DNA of 64,000 bases from Schizochytrium sp. CCTCC M209059 (GCA_000818945.1 KN805376.1:285353-349352), one strand, 5' to 3'; counted from the first letter of the stretch, positions 9,586-19,600 are shown. Program-made: numbers and translations. The notes: generated by a model from the sequence alone, not told the origin.

Positions 9586-12240
9586 ATGCGCGTCCGCCTG
9601 GTCCAGGTCGCGGAGAGGGGCAAACCCTGCGTGCACGAGCTCACGCTGTCGAGGTCCGCGGTCGGTCGCGATGTGCGTGAAAAGGCAGCGGACTTTGCTG
9701 GCGTGCCCATCGAGCGCATCCGCCTCTACCGTCGCGGCGTCGAGCTCTGCGACGCCACGCATCTCTGCACGGTCTTGGACGACGAGGCCGACTGCCTCGT
9801 CTGCACAGTCGAGTCGGCGCACGCCCTCGAGAACGCATCCGCAGAGGTCTCTCTTCGCATCTGCGGCCTCGAAAGCTTGGCACGAGTTGAGGCTTGCGCG
9901 CTGCAAGCCATCCAAGGCTTGCTCGATGATGCGCGCGCAGGACTTTTGGCCGGACAGCGCCCCGCGCTTTCCGAAGACGGATCTGGGGGCACGTATTTTT
10001 TGCGCGACGCTAAAGGCAAGCATGTTGCCTGCTTCAAGCCTCGAGACGAAGAGCCCGCCGCAGAAAATAATCCCCGCGGCATTCTCGGGCAAACCGGGCA
10101 ATGCGGGCTCCGGCAGGGTGTGCGCGCCGGCGAGGCCGTGCAACGAGAGGTAGCGGCCTTTATCACAGACTTTGGCGGCTTCAGCGGCGTCCCCGAAACA
10201 GTGCTCGTCGAAGCCAAGCATTCGGCTTTCAACTATCGCCAAGGTGCCGTCTTCAACAAGACGGGCTCCTTTCAGCGCTACGTGCACGCCGACTGCATTG
10301 CCAGTGACCTCAGCCCGAATCTCTTTCCTGCCGAAGAGGTGCACAAGATTGCTCTTCTCGACATTCGCATGCTCAATTCGGACCGCAACGATGCCAACCT
10401 CCTGGTCTCGCGCAAACCCAAACCCCGCAGTCCCGGGGCAATGCCCGCTTCCGTTCCGCGGACAGACGCCTCGTGTCCGCAGTCCCGCAAATTTCGTTCC
10501 TTCTCCTGCTCCATGGGCCCCATGGACTTTGACTACTCGCTTACACCCATTGATCACGGTTACTGTCTCCCTGACAAACTCGAAGTGGCATGGTGCGACT
10601 GGTGCTGGTTGGACTGGCCCCAGGCGCACGTGCCCTTTTCGGCGTCGACACTTCGATGGATCGAAGAGTACGACGTCGATGCATGTATACAAATTCTTCA
10701 GCGCGATCTCAACGTTCGCGCACCCTGCCTGCAGCTCATGCGCGTCGTTGCCATGGTAATGAAAAAGGGTGCACGAGCTGGCCTTTGTCTCCACGACATT
10801 GCCTCCATCATCGCTCGTCAAGACGTCGACAAACCGTCAGTCCTCGAGACCCAGGTATCGCGCGCCCGCGAGCTTGCACAAATGATGTACAACAACTCGC
10901 GTGTCAAAGGCGTCGCTGTGCACGAAATGGTGACCGAGCGTCCTCCTCGCGACAACGCCGCAAGCCCGCGGCGCGTCGGCCGCACTATGGAGACCGAAGT
11001 GCGCCAACGCCGACTCCGCCACCGCAATGTGGCGGACAGGGCCAAGTCGCGACTTGTGCCCAAGCAGCACCGCCGTGTTGCCACCCTTTCCTCATGCAAC
11101 CTCCCCCATCCGACCCCCCTCGAACGCGACTTTACTTCTGCGCTCTCGCTCTCTGGCAAAGAGAACTCGCGACTCGGCTTGCCTCGCATGTCAGCGCCCA
11201 GCTACGAGGAACTGCAGAGCGCGCGCCGCTCTCCAGACCCAGCAAATGATGATGAGGCCCACGAAGCGCCTTCACCCTCGCATCTTGCAGGCTCGCCTTG
11301 CAGTAGTTCAGGAGAAGACATGCTCGAGCGCTTCTTTCTGGAATACGTTGAGCGACTCGTTGATGATGTCATCCTCTGTGTGCAAAACCATCGTCGCCTC
11401 GACCAGAAACTAGTCTTCCGCAGGACCTCGTCGATGCATTTGACCTCTCCGCATCGCCACACCACTGCCGTCGCCGATCTGCTTGACGCGGCGCAGCATA
11501 TCGGTCAACAACCAACCATCGACCGCCGTCCAAGGTGCACGTCAGACGATTCGTTCTTTCCCGAAGGCAGTCTGCGCCATGACAATAATCTTGACGGAGG
11601 TGCGATCTGGCAGCGAGAAAATAAAGAGGACCAGCACGAGGAGCACACATGGCTCGTTCAGGATTCGCAACTTCCTCCGCCACCTCAGCAGCAAGTCACT
11701 CCCGGAATGCACCATCCGAACCAGCATCATAGGGGCATCCCGCTTTGCAAGGAAGAATCGCCTCGGTCTTTCGCTGCTAGGGAGCAAAATGTTGCTGGTG
11801 ATGGCACTTGCACGAATCTCGCAAAGCCTAACAGCGGCATCTCGTTCGCCCGTAACGCTACATCTTCGCAACCACGACGAGTGCCATCTTCCTCGATGCG
11901 GACGCGACGCGCCGACAAAAAACCGGCGCCGCTGGATATTTCTCTTGCGGAACCCGGCGTTCCTCAGTTTGTACGCATTGATGCGCATGGAACCAAGCAC
12001 ATCGTACACGCTGTGAATCGCGGACCTTTTCCGTCCAGAAGTTTCCAGGAGTCCAAAGATTCCGCCATGTCTGGGTTCGCAGATGCTATGCTCGAGTCGC
12101 TGTCACCCACGATTTCTCCTACATCAGCCATCCCATCGCCCTCGCCAGCAACAGCATCTCCTCCTTCGCGACGTTCGGACACAGCGCCTTCCTCGACTTC
12201 GCAAAAGCTGCGCATTCCTCTCCGTTTCCTCCCCGTGTAA
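9586..12240 (+). CDS. Phosphatidylinositol 4-kinase gamma-like (Ubl domain + PI3/4K catalytic domain)
   Basis: An 884-residue, intronless protein resembling plant PI4K-gamma/UbDK proteins. Residues ~1-80 look ubiquitin-like (MRVRLVQV... RLYRRGVEL). The PI3/PI4-kinase domain spans ~135-440: GGTYFLRD and ACFKPRDEEP form the nucleotide-binding strand (with the Lys), and AENNPRG follows. HKIALLDIR (from residue 253) leads into the catalytic loop NSDRNDAN (Asp266, Asn271), and PIDHGYCLP carries the metal Asp323. WCWLDWPQA and the FSASTL...I segment complete the family pattern. The C-terminal ~440 residues are low-complexity, rich in Ser/Arg/Pro/His, and likely disordered. The ATG at 9586 starts directly at the Ubl fold and follows an AAGC repeat. 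In plants some members phosphorylate proteins rather than lipids, so the substrate is uncertain. Confidence 0.88.
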   Translation: MRVRLVQVAERGKPCVHELTLSRSAVGRDVREKAADFAGVPIERIRLYRRGVELCDATHLCTVLDDEADCLVCTVESAHALENASAEVSLRICGLESLARVEACALQAIQGLLDDARAGLLAGQRPALSEDGSGGTYFLRDAKGKHVACFKPRDEEPAAENNPRGILGQTGQCGLRQGVRAGEAVQREVAAFITDFGGFSGVPETVLVEAKHSAFNYRQGAVFNKTGSFQRYVHADCIASDLSPNLFPAEEVHKIALLDIRMLNSDRNDANLLVSRKPKPRSPGAMPASVPRTDASCPQSRKFRSFSCSMGPMDFDYSLTPIDHGYCLPDKLEVAWCDWCWLDWPQAHVPFSASTLRWIEEYDVDACIQILQRDLNVRAPCLQLMRVVAMVMKKGARAGLCLHDIASIIARQDVDKPSVLETQVSRARELAQMMYNNSRVKGVAVHEMVTERPPRDNAASPRRVGRTMETEVRQRRLRHRNVADRAKSRLVPKQHRRVATLSSCNLPHPTPLERDFTSALSLSGKENSRLGLPRMSAPSYEELQSARRSPDPANDDEAHEAPSPSHLAGSPCSSSGEDMLERFFLEYVERLVDDVILCVQNHRRLDQKLVFRRTSSMHLTSPHRHTTAVADLLDAAQHIGQQPTIDRRPRCTSDDSFFPEGSLRHDNNLDGGAIWQRENKEDQHEEHTWLVQDSQLPPPPQQQVTPGMHHPNQHHRGIPLCKEESPRSFAAREQNVAGDGTCTNLAKPNSGISFARNATSSQPRRVPSSSMRTRRADKKPAPLDISLAEPGVPQFVRIDAHGTKHIVHAVNRGPFPSRSFQESKDSAMSGFADAMLESLSPTISPTSAIPSPSPATASPPSRRSDTAPSSTSQKLRIPLRFLPV

Positions 12241-12360
12241 AAAGAAAAAAACAACCAAAAAAGTTCTTCATTTTTTTTCTCCCTCTTTTTGATGGCGCGC
12301 GTCGATCGCTGAGTCAGCTGCCAGAGGTCTGTCTCCTTTGGAGACTGATAAAATAGTCTA

Positions 12361-13302
12361 CTACGATTCAGGAAGTGGGGGTGGCGTCGGTGGAGGGTAT
12401 TTTGAGTCTGCGAGACTAGGCCCTGCTGCCGGAAGATCGCGAGGATCGCCCGTCCCGTCAAAAAACGGAAGGTCGCCCACAGGCTTTGCGCTCGAGCTCG
12501 AAACACTTCCAGCTCCTGTAGGCGCTGCAGAGCCATTAATAGCTGCCAATACGGACGCCATGTTATGATTGTTTGGATGTACTGCTAGCGGTGAGTTTGC
12601 ACGTGGACTGGGTTTGGATGCCGCCGTATTCACGCCCATTGCACGAAGAAAACCGGCTTCGTTCTCGAGGACCTTGAGCATTTCCGTTGCCTCTGCCGGC
12701 GTGACCTCGATGCCAGCCTCGGCAAGGATCTCCTCGAGTGGCTCATCGCTCTCCGACAAGGCGCGCAAAAGCTCCTTGCGTGCAAAAGCAAAACCGCTGC
12801 TCCATTGGCCTCGTCGATTCTTTTCGCAAGTTCGAGCAAAGGTAGCCAAATCGATGCGATCAACGTGCTCCGCGCTTGGTGGCGCAAACTGCTTCAAAAG
12901 CCACGATGCATCGTCCTCTGTAATACCTCCTCGTGCGCCACGCAAATCTTCAGCTGTCAAGAATCCGTCGCCGTCGCCATCGAGTAGATTAAAGACTTGC
13001 TTGTACTTGTTAATTTCGTTGTCCTTGAATCCATGGCTTCGAAGATCTGTGCGCGGCGTTGGTGGCGGTTGGTCAGGTGGAGGCGGAAGCGTCATGCCCA
13101 TGCCCATGCGCAATGCAGACGGCCGATTCGCCATTGAACTTGACATTGTTGTTGCAGATCTTGAGTCTGCGCTACTATTTGCGTCTTTCGAGCCACGATT
13201 TCCACTTAACGGGACTGAAAAGGCCAACGGCGCGTGCGTCGGCACCGGCGCTGGCGGAGGGGGGAACCGGGGCGCTGGTGGTACGACTCTGCGCTCCACC
13301 AT
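12361..13302 (-). CDS. EF-hand protein with Pro-rich N-terminus, 313 aa
   Basis: The N-terminal ~85 residues are Pro/Ser/Met-rich and probably disordered. From ~90, FKDNEINKYKQVFNLLDGDGDGFL contains a canonical EF-hand loop (DGDGDGFLTAED, with Asp rather than Glu at position 12), followed by GGITEDDASWLLKQF. A second pseudo-EF-hand probably includes VDRIDLATFARTCEKN. The C-terminal ~100 residues are Ser/Ala/Pro-rich. The protein is likely a Ca2+-responsive adaptor in the calmodulin superfamily; partners are unknown. It is convergent with the PI4K gene and ends only ~120 bases from it. Confidence 0.7.
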   Translation of the reverse strand: MVERRVVPPAPRFPPPPAPVPTHAPLAFSVPLSGNRGSKDANSSADSRSATTMSSSMANRPSALRMGMGMTLPPPPDQPPPTPRTDLRSHGFKDNEINKYKQVFNLLDGDGDGFLTAEDLRGARGGITEDDASWLLKQFAPPSAEHVDRIDLATFARTCEKNRRGQWSSGFAFARKELLRALSESDEPLEEILAEAGIEVTPAEATEMLKVLENEAGFLRAMGVNTAASKPSPRANSPLAVHPNNHNMASVLAAINGSAAPTGAGSVSSSSAKPVGDLPFFDGTGDPRDLPAAGPSLADSKYPPPTPPPLPES

Positions 13303-13581
13303 CGCTCCGCGTGCGGTTTTCCCACGTGTGGCTTTGCGTATAGCTTCGTGTGCGCAAGCAAGGAAAGAGTTGAGAAAGAAGTAGTTCTGGCCTTCTCATT
13401 TATCCGTTTTGTCTTTGTCTTTTCGAAGTTCCAGAAGTTCAAGTTCAAGTAATAGAGGCCAAATAGGAAAGTCCCCGCAGGCTCCCCCCCCTCCCAAAAA
13501 AAAACATTGTCCTCTGCATGAATGTGGGCGCATCCTTTTCTAAAATCCTTTTCTTTTAGAAAGAGTGGTAATGGGCTGCGA

Positions 13582-15108
13582 CTAGAACATCTTGCCGGCC
13601 TTGGCGGGGCCTCCGCCAAAAGCGCCAGGAAGCATGCCTGAAGAAGCCACCTCAGAAACACGCGCGTACCAACTCGAATTACCAAGAAATTGCTGCGTCA
13701 TGAGCGTCAATGTCGTAGCTTGAATAATGAGCACTCCGCCCGTCACGATACGGTGCCGCAGGTAGTGCGCAAAAATGGATGCCACGAAGACGAGAACGGG
13801 GAAAACGAAGAACCAAATTGCACCGAAAACTGCCAAGCTTCGCAAAAACCCTTGCAGCTGAATCTGGCCCCTGGCCTCCTCCGACTGGATAGTGTTGACG
13901 ATGCTCAACGTAAAGGCGATACCGAGCACGAGGCGTTGCAGCAAGAGAAACTTGCCCGCAAGGCCGTCGTAGTCATGGAACTTGAGAAAGTCATCATCCT
14001 TGACCTTGTTGATGATCTGCAGAATTGTAGAGACAAAGACAATGACAATGAGCACAAACAGCGTCGGCGTTTCGTCATCGAGCTGTGGACGGTTGAGAAG
14101 CTGCTTGAGCCAACTATTGCCCTTGCCAGGCGGACGGCGCGAGAAGTCCACCAAAGTCCAACCGTTGCCGAGGCAGAGAAGCAAAAAGGACATGATGAGC
14201 TGCGAGAGCGCCTCCGTGGACTCAGACATGAGGTCAAAGACAAAAACGCCATGGCCATTGTAAGAGTATGAAAAGAGGTGAATTATCTCGAGGACCATGG
14301 ATATGATCTGGAAAACATACGCAAACGCCAGGCCCTTGATGACTGCATGCGATGGACCGACCACCATCCCGTGACCCGTTTTGCGCTCGTACGCAGAAGA
14401 GCTGTACCACAGGTACCCACCCATGGCCGCGGTGGTCAGCAAGTACAGCGTCGGCAAGCCGCGCTCGTCCGCGGGCAGGTGGTCACCGTCTGGGTTGTAG
14501 AGCTCAAAAGTGTAACGAAAGAGGTTTTTCTTGAGGCGACGCCGGCGTCGTTTCTTGCTCCCCGAAGCAAGATCACGCGTCTCTTCATCGTCTTCCACGC
14601 GATCGTCACCGTTCTCAAAGCCTCGGCAATCCGCGATGACAATGTACCAGCCGTAGGTGCGCACTTCGTGCTTGATTGTCCAGGAGAATTGCCAGTTGAC
14701 CTTTTCCGAATTGGGGCTGACTGGTTCCGGAGCGTGTGCACGGGCCACTCCGATGCCGTGGCCAACCTTGCCAACGCGGCCGATTGGGATGCGAGTGTGA
14801 GCATGCTTCACCTTTTCGCAGTCGGGTTCATTGTGAAACTTGTCATGCCAATTCGTGTCCATGAACATGTACACAGACCCGCGTGGCTCTCCAGTGTACG
14901 TGACGTTGCCGACCACCTTGCTCGACCCGGGTCGGAAACTGAATTTCGTCACCTCGGTGATCTGGTGCGTGCCAAAATAGCCCTTGCCGCTGACGATCTT
15001 GCCCTGTGCGGAGCCCAGGCCCGACAGAAGCGCCAGCGCGACAAGCAGCGTCGACGCCATGCTGAGCCATCCCGCGCCGCTCGCGCCCGCCCGCGCCGCC
15101 GCCGCCAT
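13582..15108 (-). CDS. GPR180/TMEM145-like seven-transmembrane protein
   Basis: A 508-residue membrane protein. An ATG at 15108 or the internal Met at residue 17 precedes a good signal peptide (MASTLLVALALLSGLGSAQG). The luminal/extracellular N-terminal domain (~35-215) has GYFGTHQITEVTKFSF, MFMDTNWHDKFH, WTIKHEVRTYGWYIVIADC and FELYNPDGDHL. This pattern is typical of the GpcrRhopsn4 (intimal-thickness-related receptor, GPR180/TMEM145) family. About seven hydrophobic segments follow, including LPTLYLLTTAAMGGYLWY, SHAVIKGLAFAYVFQIISM and LIMSFLLLCLGNGWTLVD. The family belongs to the GOST group of Golgi/secretory proteins; the ligand and role here are unknown. A basic KKRRRRRLKK stretch interrupts the luminal domain. 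It terminates with TAG. Confidence 0.85.
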   Translation of the reverse strand: MAAAARAGASGAGWLSMASTLLVALALLSGLGSAQGKIVSGKGYFGTHQITEVTKFSFRPGSSKVVGNVTYTGEPRGSVYMFMDTNWHDKFHNEPDCEKVKHAHTRIPIGRVGKVGHGIGVARAHAPEPVSPNSEKVNWQFSWTIKHEVRTYGWYIVIADCRGFENGDDRVEDDEETRDLASGSKKRRRRRLKKNLFRYTFELYNPDGDHLPADERGLPTLYLLTTAAMGGYLWYSSSAYERKTGHGMVVGPSHAVIKGLAFAYVFQIISMVLEIIHLFSYSYNGHGVFVFDLMSESTEALSQLIMSFLLLCLGNGWTLVDFSRRPPGKGNSWLKQLLNRPQLDDETPTLFVLIVIVFVSTILQIINKVKDDDFLKFHDYDGLAGKFLLLQRLVLGIAFTLSIVNTIQSEEARGQIQLQGFLRSLAVFGAIWFFVFPVLVFVASIFAHYLRHRIVTGGVLIIQATTLTLMTQQFLGNSSWYARVSEVASSGMLPGAFGGGPAKAGKMF

Positions 15109-15734
15109 CTTACGCGTCGCCGCCCTTGGTCCACGCCGACGTTGCTAGCGTGCTTGCTTTGGCTATCTATCTTGGTTTGACCCCACTCCGTGCCCGCTCG
15201 CCTGGGGCCCCGAGGCTGAGGCGACGAGAGGCGACGCGAGGCAAAGCCCGAGTCCCGCGCCCGAGTCCTGCTGCTCCCGGCTCTGCGCTGCACTGCGCCG
15301 CCACTGCGTCTGCGTCGTGTCGCGCCGCGCGCTGCTCTTTTTGGATTTGGCTTTTCTCGCCGCGTTGTGTTGCGCCAACGGAGCAACAGCGACACCATAC
15401 AACTCAGCAACTACGTGGAGGGCAAATGCCAGTTTCATGTAGGCACGGCCGCGAGGAGAGTCGATTGCGTTTGTCTCATGAGCTCTTGCTCGTAAATAAC
15501 GAGCTGCGAATCGTCCAAAGCCGAGTCTCACCATGATAATTTAGAATAGGTAGTAGGCCTAATGGGCATGGCAATAAATTTTCTTTTGTGAAGCGCAGTC
15601 GGGCGCGTACATATCATTCGGTTTTCGTCATGATGTGCGCGTTGGCGACACACTTGTATAATCTCTTTGGTCCAGCGATGGTCTAGTGGGCTTCCTCGAA
15701 AAGTGGGCTCGTAGTGTACAGAGACAATTTCTTT
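15109..15734. other. Intergenic region
   Basis: Upstream of the GPR180-like gene and downstream of the glutamine synthetase gene. Apart from the TAGTAGGCCTA motif at 15551, I see nothing. Confidence 0.6.
15551..15561 (+). promoter_or_regulatory. TAGTAGGCCTA motif, copy 2
   Basis: Perfect match to the 11-mer at 8949, ~440 bases upstream of the GPR180-like start codon. Function is inferred only. Confidence 0.35.
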
Positions 15735-17096
15735 TTAGTAGCGCTCAAGCAGATGATCTCTCTGCTCGGCGATCGAAAGGTGCTCGAAGAACTCTTCTTC
15801 ACGAAGACGCAACTTGGATATTGTTCGTACAAGCTCAGTTCCAAGGCGCGTCCCAAGCCTTTTATCCTTGTTGAGCATATCGACTGCCTGGGTCATGCTC
15901 GTAGGAAGGCGGACATCTCCTTTGGATTCCGAGGGCTCTTCCTGACTTGGCGCGGGAAGTTGCATCTCAGCCAGCACGCCCTCTAAACCCGCATAGATGA
16001 TACCTGCGAGACCCACATAAGGATTCGCGGTTGCGTCAAAGGCCTTGACCTCAAAGTGCTCCGCCGGTCGTTTGCTGGAACCCGTGCAAATAAGTCGAAG
16101 TGGTGCAGATCGATTTTCGACGCCCCAAACTTGGTGCACTCCTGCCCAGCACTTGGGTAGGAGACGAGAAAACGAATTGGGGGATGAAGTGGTGAGCGCC
16201 AGCAAGGCTGGCAAGTGACCGAGAATTCCAGCCATGAAAGCCTCGCCTTCGGGCCGTAGGCCCGTATCGGTTGAATTCCAAAGGGGTCGATCTGCTAGCG
16301 CATTTCCCCCTTCTCTCTCTTTTGATGTATACGCCAAACTGATGTGACAGTGCATACCACTTCCCGCCGCATTCTCGCTTGCCTTTGGCATAAAACTCGC
16401 AATGAGACCATGTCTGGCTGCCTCAGCAACGACGATTTCTTTGGCAATGGTGACCTTATCTGCGGCCTCGAGCGCTGGGTAGTGGTCCAAAGCAATTTCA
16501 AACTGGCCTGGTGCTGACTCGGCGTGAAATTGCAAAACGCCAATGCCATTTTCTTCGAGTTTCATAGACATTGCAAGCAGGATGTTCATTTGTTTGCAGA
16601 GGGCAATAGAAGACGCATATGCCTGCGAGTCCACAGGCTTGCGCGACTTGGCGTCCAAAAGGATGAATTCGAGCTCGAACCCCACGCGAACGCTCAAGGC
16701 CGCCTCGGTGAGAAGAGCATCCAGTGCGGTCTTCAGTATGTTTCGTGGGCACACGAATGCAGGCACTTTGGTGTCATTGCTCGACGAGAGTGGCAGCATT
16801 GTAAAGACGTCGGCGAGGAGAACTGTCACAGGCTCATGCATCAAATCACTGTCAAGAGCCGCTTGCATATATACTTTGTATGATTGCGCGTCAGCGGCTT
16901 CGGTCAGCAGATACTCCTCGGCCTGCGGCAGCGCAGTTCCAAGGACAGCGCAGTCCTCGCAAGCAGGTAGCGCAAAGCAGATAGCGCCAACTCGAGACAT
17001 TACTGACCCCGAGTAGCTGGGACGCGCACGCACGCATCGAGAGCGTCGCACGCCGACAAGATCCGTCCACAGAAGCACAGAAAACAATGCCGACAT
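15735..17096 (-). CDS. FluG/glutamate-putrescine-ligase-type glutamine synthetase-like protein
   Basis: A 453-residue type I glutamine-synthetase-fold enzyme. The beta-grasp N-terminus starts at once with LLWTDLVGVRRSRCV. The catalytic domain shows the metal-binding Glu pair in GFELEFILLD (~140), APGQFEIALDHY (~190), GSGMHCHISL with the metal His (~245), and an Arg/substrate segment ENRSAPLRLI (~330) followed by FEVKAFDATANPYVGLAG. These variants fit the FluG / PuuA / lengsin group better than housekeeping GlnA. The product may therefore be a gamma-glutamyl amide other than glutamine. Fungal and plant FluG proteins carry an N-terminal amidohydrolase domain; none is fused here. The ATG at 17096 leaves almost no extra residues before the conserved start, so the gene looks complete. 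Confidence 0.82.
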   Translation of the reverse strand: MSALFSVLLWTDLVGVRRSRCVRARPSYSGSVMSRVGAICFALPACEDCAVLGTALPQAEEYLLTEAADAQSYKVYMQAALDSDLMHEPVTVLLADVFTMLPLSSSNDTKVPAFVCPRNILKTALDALLTEAALSVRVGFELEFILLDAKSRKPVDSQAYASSIALCKQMNILLAMSMKLEENGIGVLQFHAESAPGQFEIALDHYPALEAADKVTIAKEIVVAEAARHGLIASFMPKASENAAGSGMHCHISLAYTSKEREGGNALADRPLWNSTDTGLRPEGEAFMAGILGHLPALLALTTSSPNSFSRLLPKCWAGVHQVWGVENRSAPLRLICTGSSKRPAEHFEVKAFDATANPYVGLAGIIYAGLEGVLAEMQLPAPSQEEPSESKGDVRLPTSMTQAVDMLNKDKRLGTRLGTELVRTISKLRLREEEFFEHLSIAEQRDHLLERY

Positions 17097-17922
17097 CCTC
17101 GCCGGCTAGCTATCCAGACTGTTCGTTTCTCGCGTTATGCATTTGCTTTGGCCCACCCACCTCCATGTTGGGGACTTCGAGACACTCGAAATGTGGAACG
17201 AGGCACTCAATCTGATACGCAAGAATCCCCTCTTCCCCGTGGCATCCTCGTCGGTCCACGGACACTTTAAATGACCACGGAGGAGCGAGCGAGCATACAA
17301 AACGTTGCAGACACGAATGCTAGCCGCTGCCACACCACCATCCGAATACCTCCGCTATTTGTCGCAGGTCGAGGTTGCCCAGATGCACGCCTCCGAACCT
17401 GGCAAGATACCACTGCTCCACTCGGACCGCTTTGTGCGACTGATCCGGGCAGGGCAGGGCCCGCTCGAGCTGCCGGGCGTCCGAGCGCGGCGAGCTACGC
17501 TGTCCACGATGCGCGGAGGAAAAAGGCGGTGCCAGCTGCCCTTGCCCGCTGCAGGTGTCGCATCACTGGCGCGCGCGTGCGGTGCTCTGGGTCTCTGCAG
17601 TTATCCCATGCCTCCTACGGTTTAGACTCTTGCATGTTGCTACACTGTTACGTAGTACTAGGCTAGGCCTACTATACTGTTCGTTAGTAAAGGAGGAGGG
17701 GAAAGAAGGAGGGAGAAAGAAGGCGGGAAAGAAGGGGAGCACAACGGCCGCCATGAGGGTCGTCGTGAACGTGAACGTGGACGAGCCCAGCGTGCGCGCA
17801 AAGCCCGAGCGAGCGAGAGCGAGCGAGGCGCGGCGAGCAGCGCGGCGGGCGGCGAGGTGGGCGAGCGGCGGGCAGGCAGGCGAACGGCAGTAGAGGCGGC
17901 GCGCGCCGCGGGGCGGAGCGAG
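17097..17922. other. Divergent promoter region
   Basis: Lies between the minus-strand glutamine synthetase and the plus-strand Dpy-30 gene. It contains an inverted TAGTAGGCCTA motif at 17664-17674 next to TAGTACTAGG. A 130-residue open frame on the plus strand has no recognisable features. Confidence 0.55.
17664..17674 (-). promoter_or_regulatory. TAGTAGGCCTA motif, copy 3 (inverted)
   Basis: Exact reverse complement of the 11-mer at 8949 and 15551, ~250 bases upstream of the Dpy-30 start. It is preceded by TAGTACTAGG, giving a partly palindromic block. Confidence 0.4.
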
Positions 17923-18374
17923 ATGGAGGACTCGCAGGCCGCGGCCATGGACACGAGCGGCGACGGCGGCGGCGAAAGCGTCGCGGCGGCGGCGGCCGCG
18001 GGCGCTGGCGAGGGCGCGGAGAACGCGGGAGAGGGCGCAGCAGCGGCGGCCGGGGGCGCGGACGCTGCGGCAGCCGCAGGCGGCGCCGCGGAGGCGGCTG
18101 ACGCGAACGCGGAGGCCGCAAAGGCGCTCGGCGACGCCCTCGCCGGCAAACCGTCGTCGGAGGACGCCGCAAAGGCAGAGGCGACGGCCGCAAAGGGCGC
18201 GGACGGCGCCGCGGCAAAGGGCAACAAGAATAACCTGCCAATTCGCACGTACCTTGACCAGACTGTAGTCCCCATTCTCCTCAGCGCTCTTTCGCAGCTT
18301 GTCAAGGAGCGCCCCGACGGCGATCCGGTCGAGTGGCTTTGGCGCGAAACAACCCTGCTAAAAAGACCAACTGA
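17923..18374 (+). CDS. Dpy-30 motif protein, apparent frameshift near the end
   Basis: Residues 1-105 are Ala/Gly/Glu-rich and low in complexity. The last part matches the Dpy-30 dimerisation motif: PIRTYLDQTVVPILL then LVKERPDGDPVEWL. Dpy-30 motifs dock on amphipathic helices in COMPASS histone methyltransferases, PKA-anchoring proteins and axonemal radial spokes. After GAG-TGG (18331-18336) the frame should continue with a LA..LL.NNP-like tail, but the in-frame sequence is unrelated and runs to 18576. The expected tail (VALARNNPAKKTN, then TGA at 18372) appears in the +2 frame. Roughly 1 base (mod 3) therefore seems to be missing near 18333-18340, by mutation or assembly error. The region contains TGGCTTTGGC, where a short repeat could have collapsed. 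The ATG at 17923 is preceded by open frame, so the start is approximate. Confidence 0.65.
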
Positions 18375-19561
18375 TTCTTTTTCTTTCCCCTTATATTCCG
18401 AAGTGATCCTGCATCCATACTTTCAAACCTACAGATTTGAGCGAATTGGGCTAGTTTCTTGCATCGCGGATTGCTCTCTTCTTATCCTTTTCTCTCTCCC
18501 TCTCTCTTCCAATCAAAGCCCACGGCATGAACGCGATGTTTTCGTTTTCTCATCAACGGAGAAAAGATTTCTGTAGCATCAAAAAGGCATCTCATTTCCT
18601 TCAAAACGGAATGCGTTGCGCCATCATATCCTTACTTCTTAGACCGGGTCCACATTCATGAGTCGAAGATCCCTTCGGCTTACGCGGTGGTGAAAGTAAA
18701 GAATGCGCAGTCTTCGCTAGGGTATACATTAGAGGTGTGGAAAATATCCTTCGCATCATTTCACTTACTGTTAGGTCACTTTTGTTCGCTATGATTCTTT
18801 CTGGAATTTTATTCCGCTGCAAACATGATGAGGTGTGATCGCTTGTTTTTTTTTCTCGTGGAATTTTCCTTTTTCATCGTTGCAAGGTCTTCATCACCAA
18901 ACCCTTTTGTGTAAATAACGTCTTCAAACCTACCTGTCGAGCTGCTGACCTCTCGCGAAAATCCGAGATTTCATTTCCGCTTAAAAAAGTAAGTGCTCGA
19001 CGCACGCCTCGATTGGGTAATTGTGTAAAATGAAAATCCAGCAGAGCATTTCGTCAAAATCAGCTTCCTTTCGATATTGTAGGACATCATTTTCCTTTTT
19101 CAGAGGACAGTCAAGCAATTCTTCTTTATTTATTTTTTCTAGAGAAGAAACTCCCCAAATACATAATACGTTGCCAGCCACTGTGCCCGAGTATCAGAAC
19201 CCACTAAGCCTACATTCACAAGGCTCGAGCTCACTCTACGTGCATCCTCTCAGGTTCCCCTCCTCTCCGCCTAAGAGCAGGCTGTCATAAGCCTTTATGT
19301 AGAGTTAGATCGCTCGCCGCAGCACACACCTATCCGTTTCGGGTTTCAATGCTGGCCGGGCGGTCGGGCGAACGATTCTACCGGCACCAGTAATTAAAAG
19401 CGAGTGAGGTCCTCTTTTTACCAGTTATGCCTGTGTTTACGAACTCGGAGAGAACAGTGGCGACATAGACGGAGCAATAACACGAAAGGCACGTTGTACG
19501 CAGCCTCCCCGCAAGTGTGTTACCTCCAAGAGTTCATTTATACAAGGAGCATCATCACCCG

Positions 19562-19600
<39 letters not shown>

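Noticed and set aside
9472..10821. 449-residue minus-strand frame antisense to PI4K
   Set aside because: Starts inside the kinase gene on the opposite strand and shows no family features.
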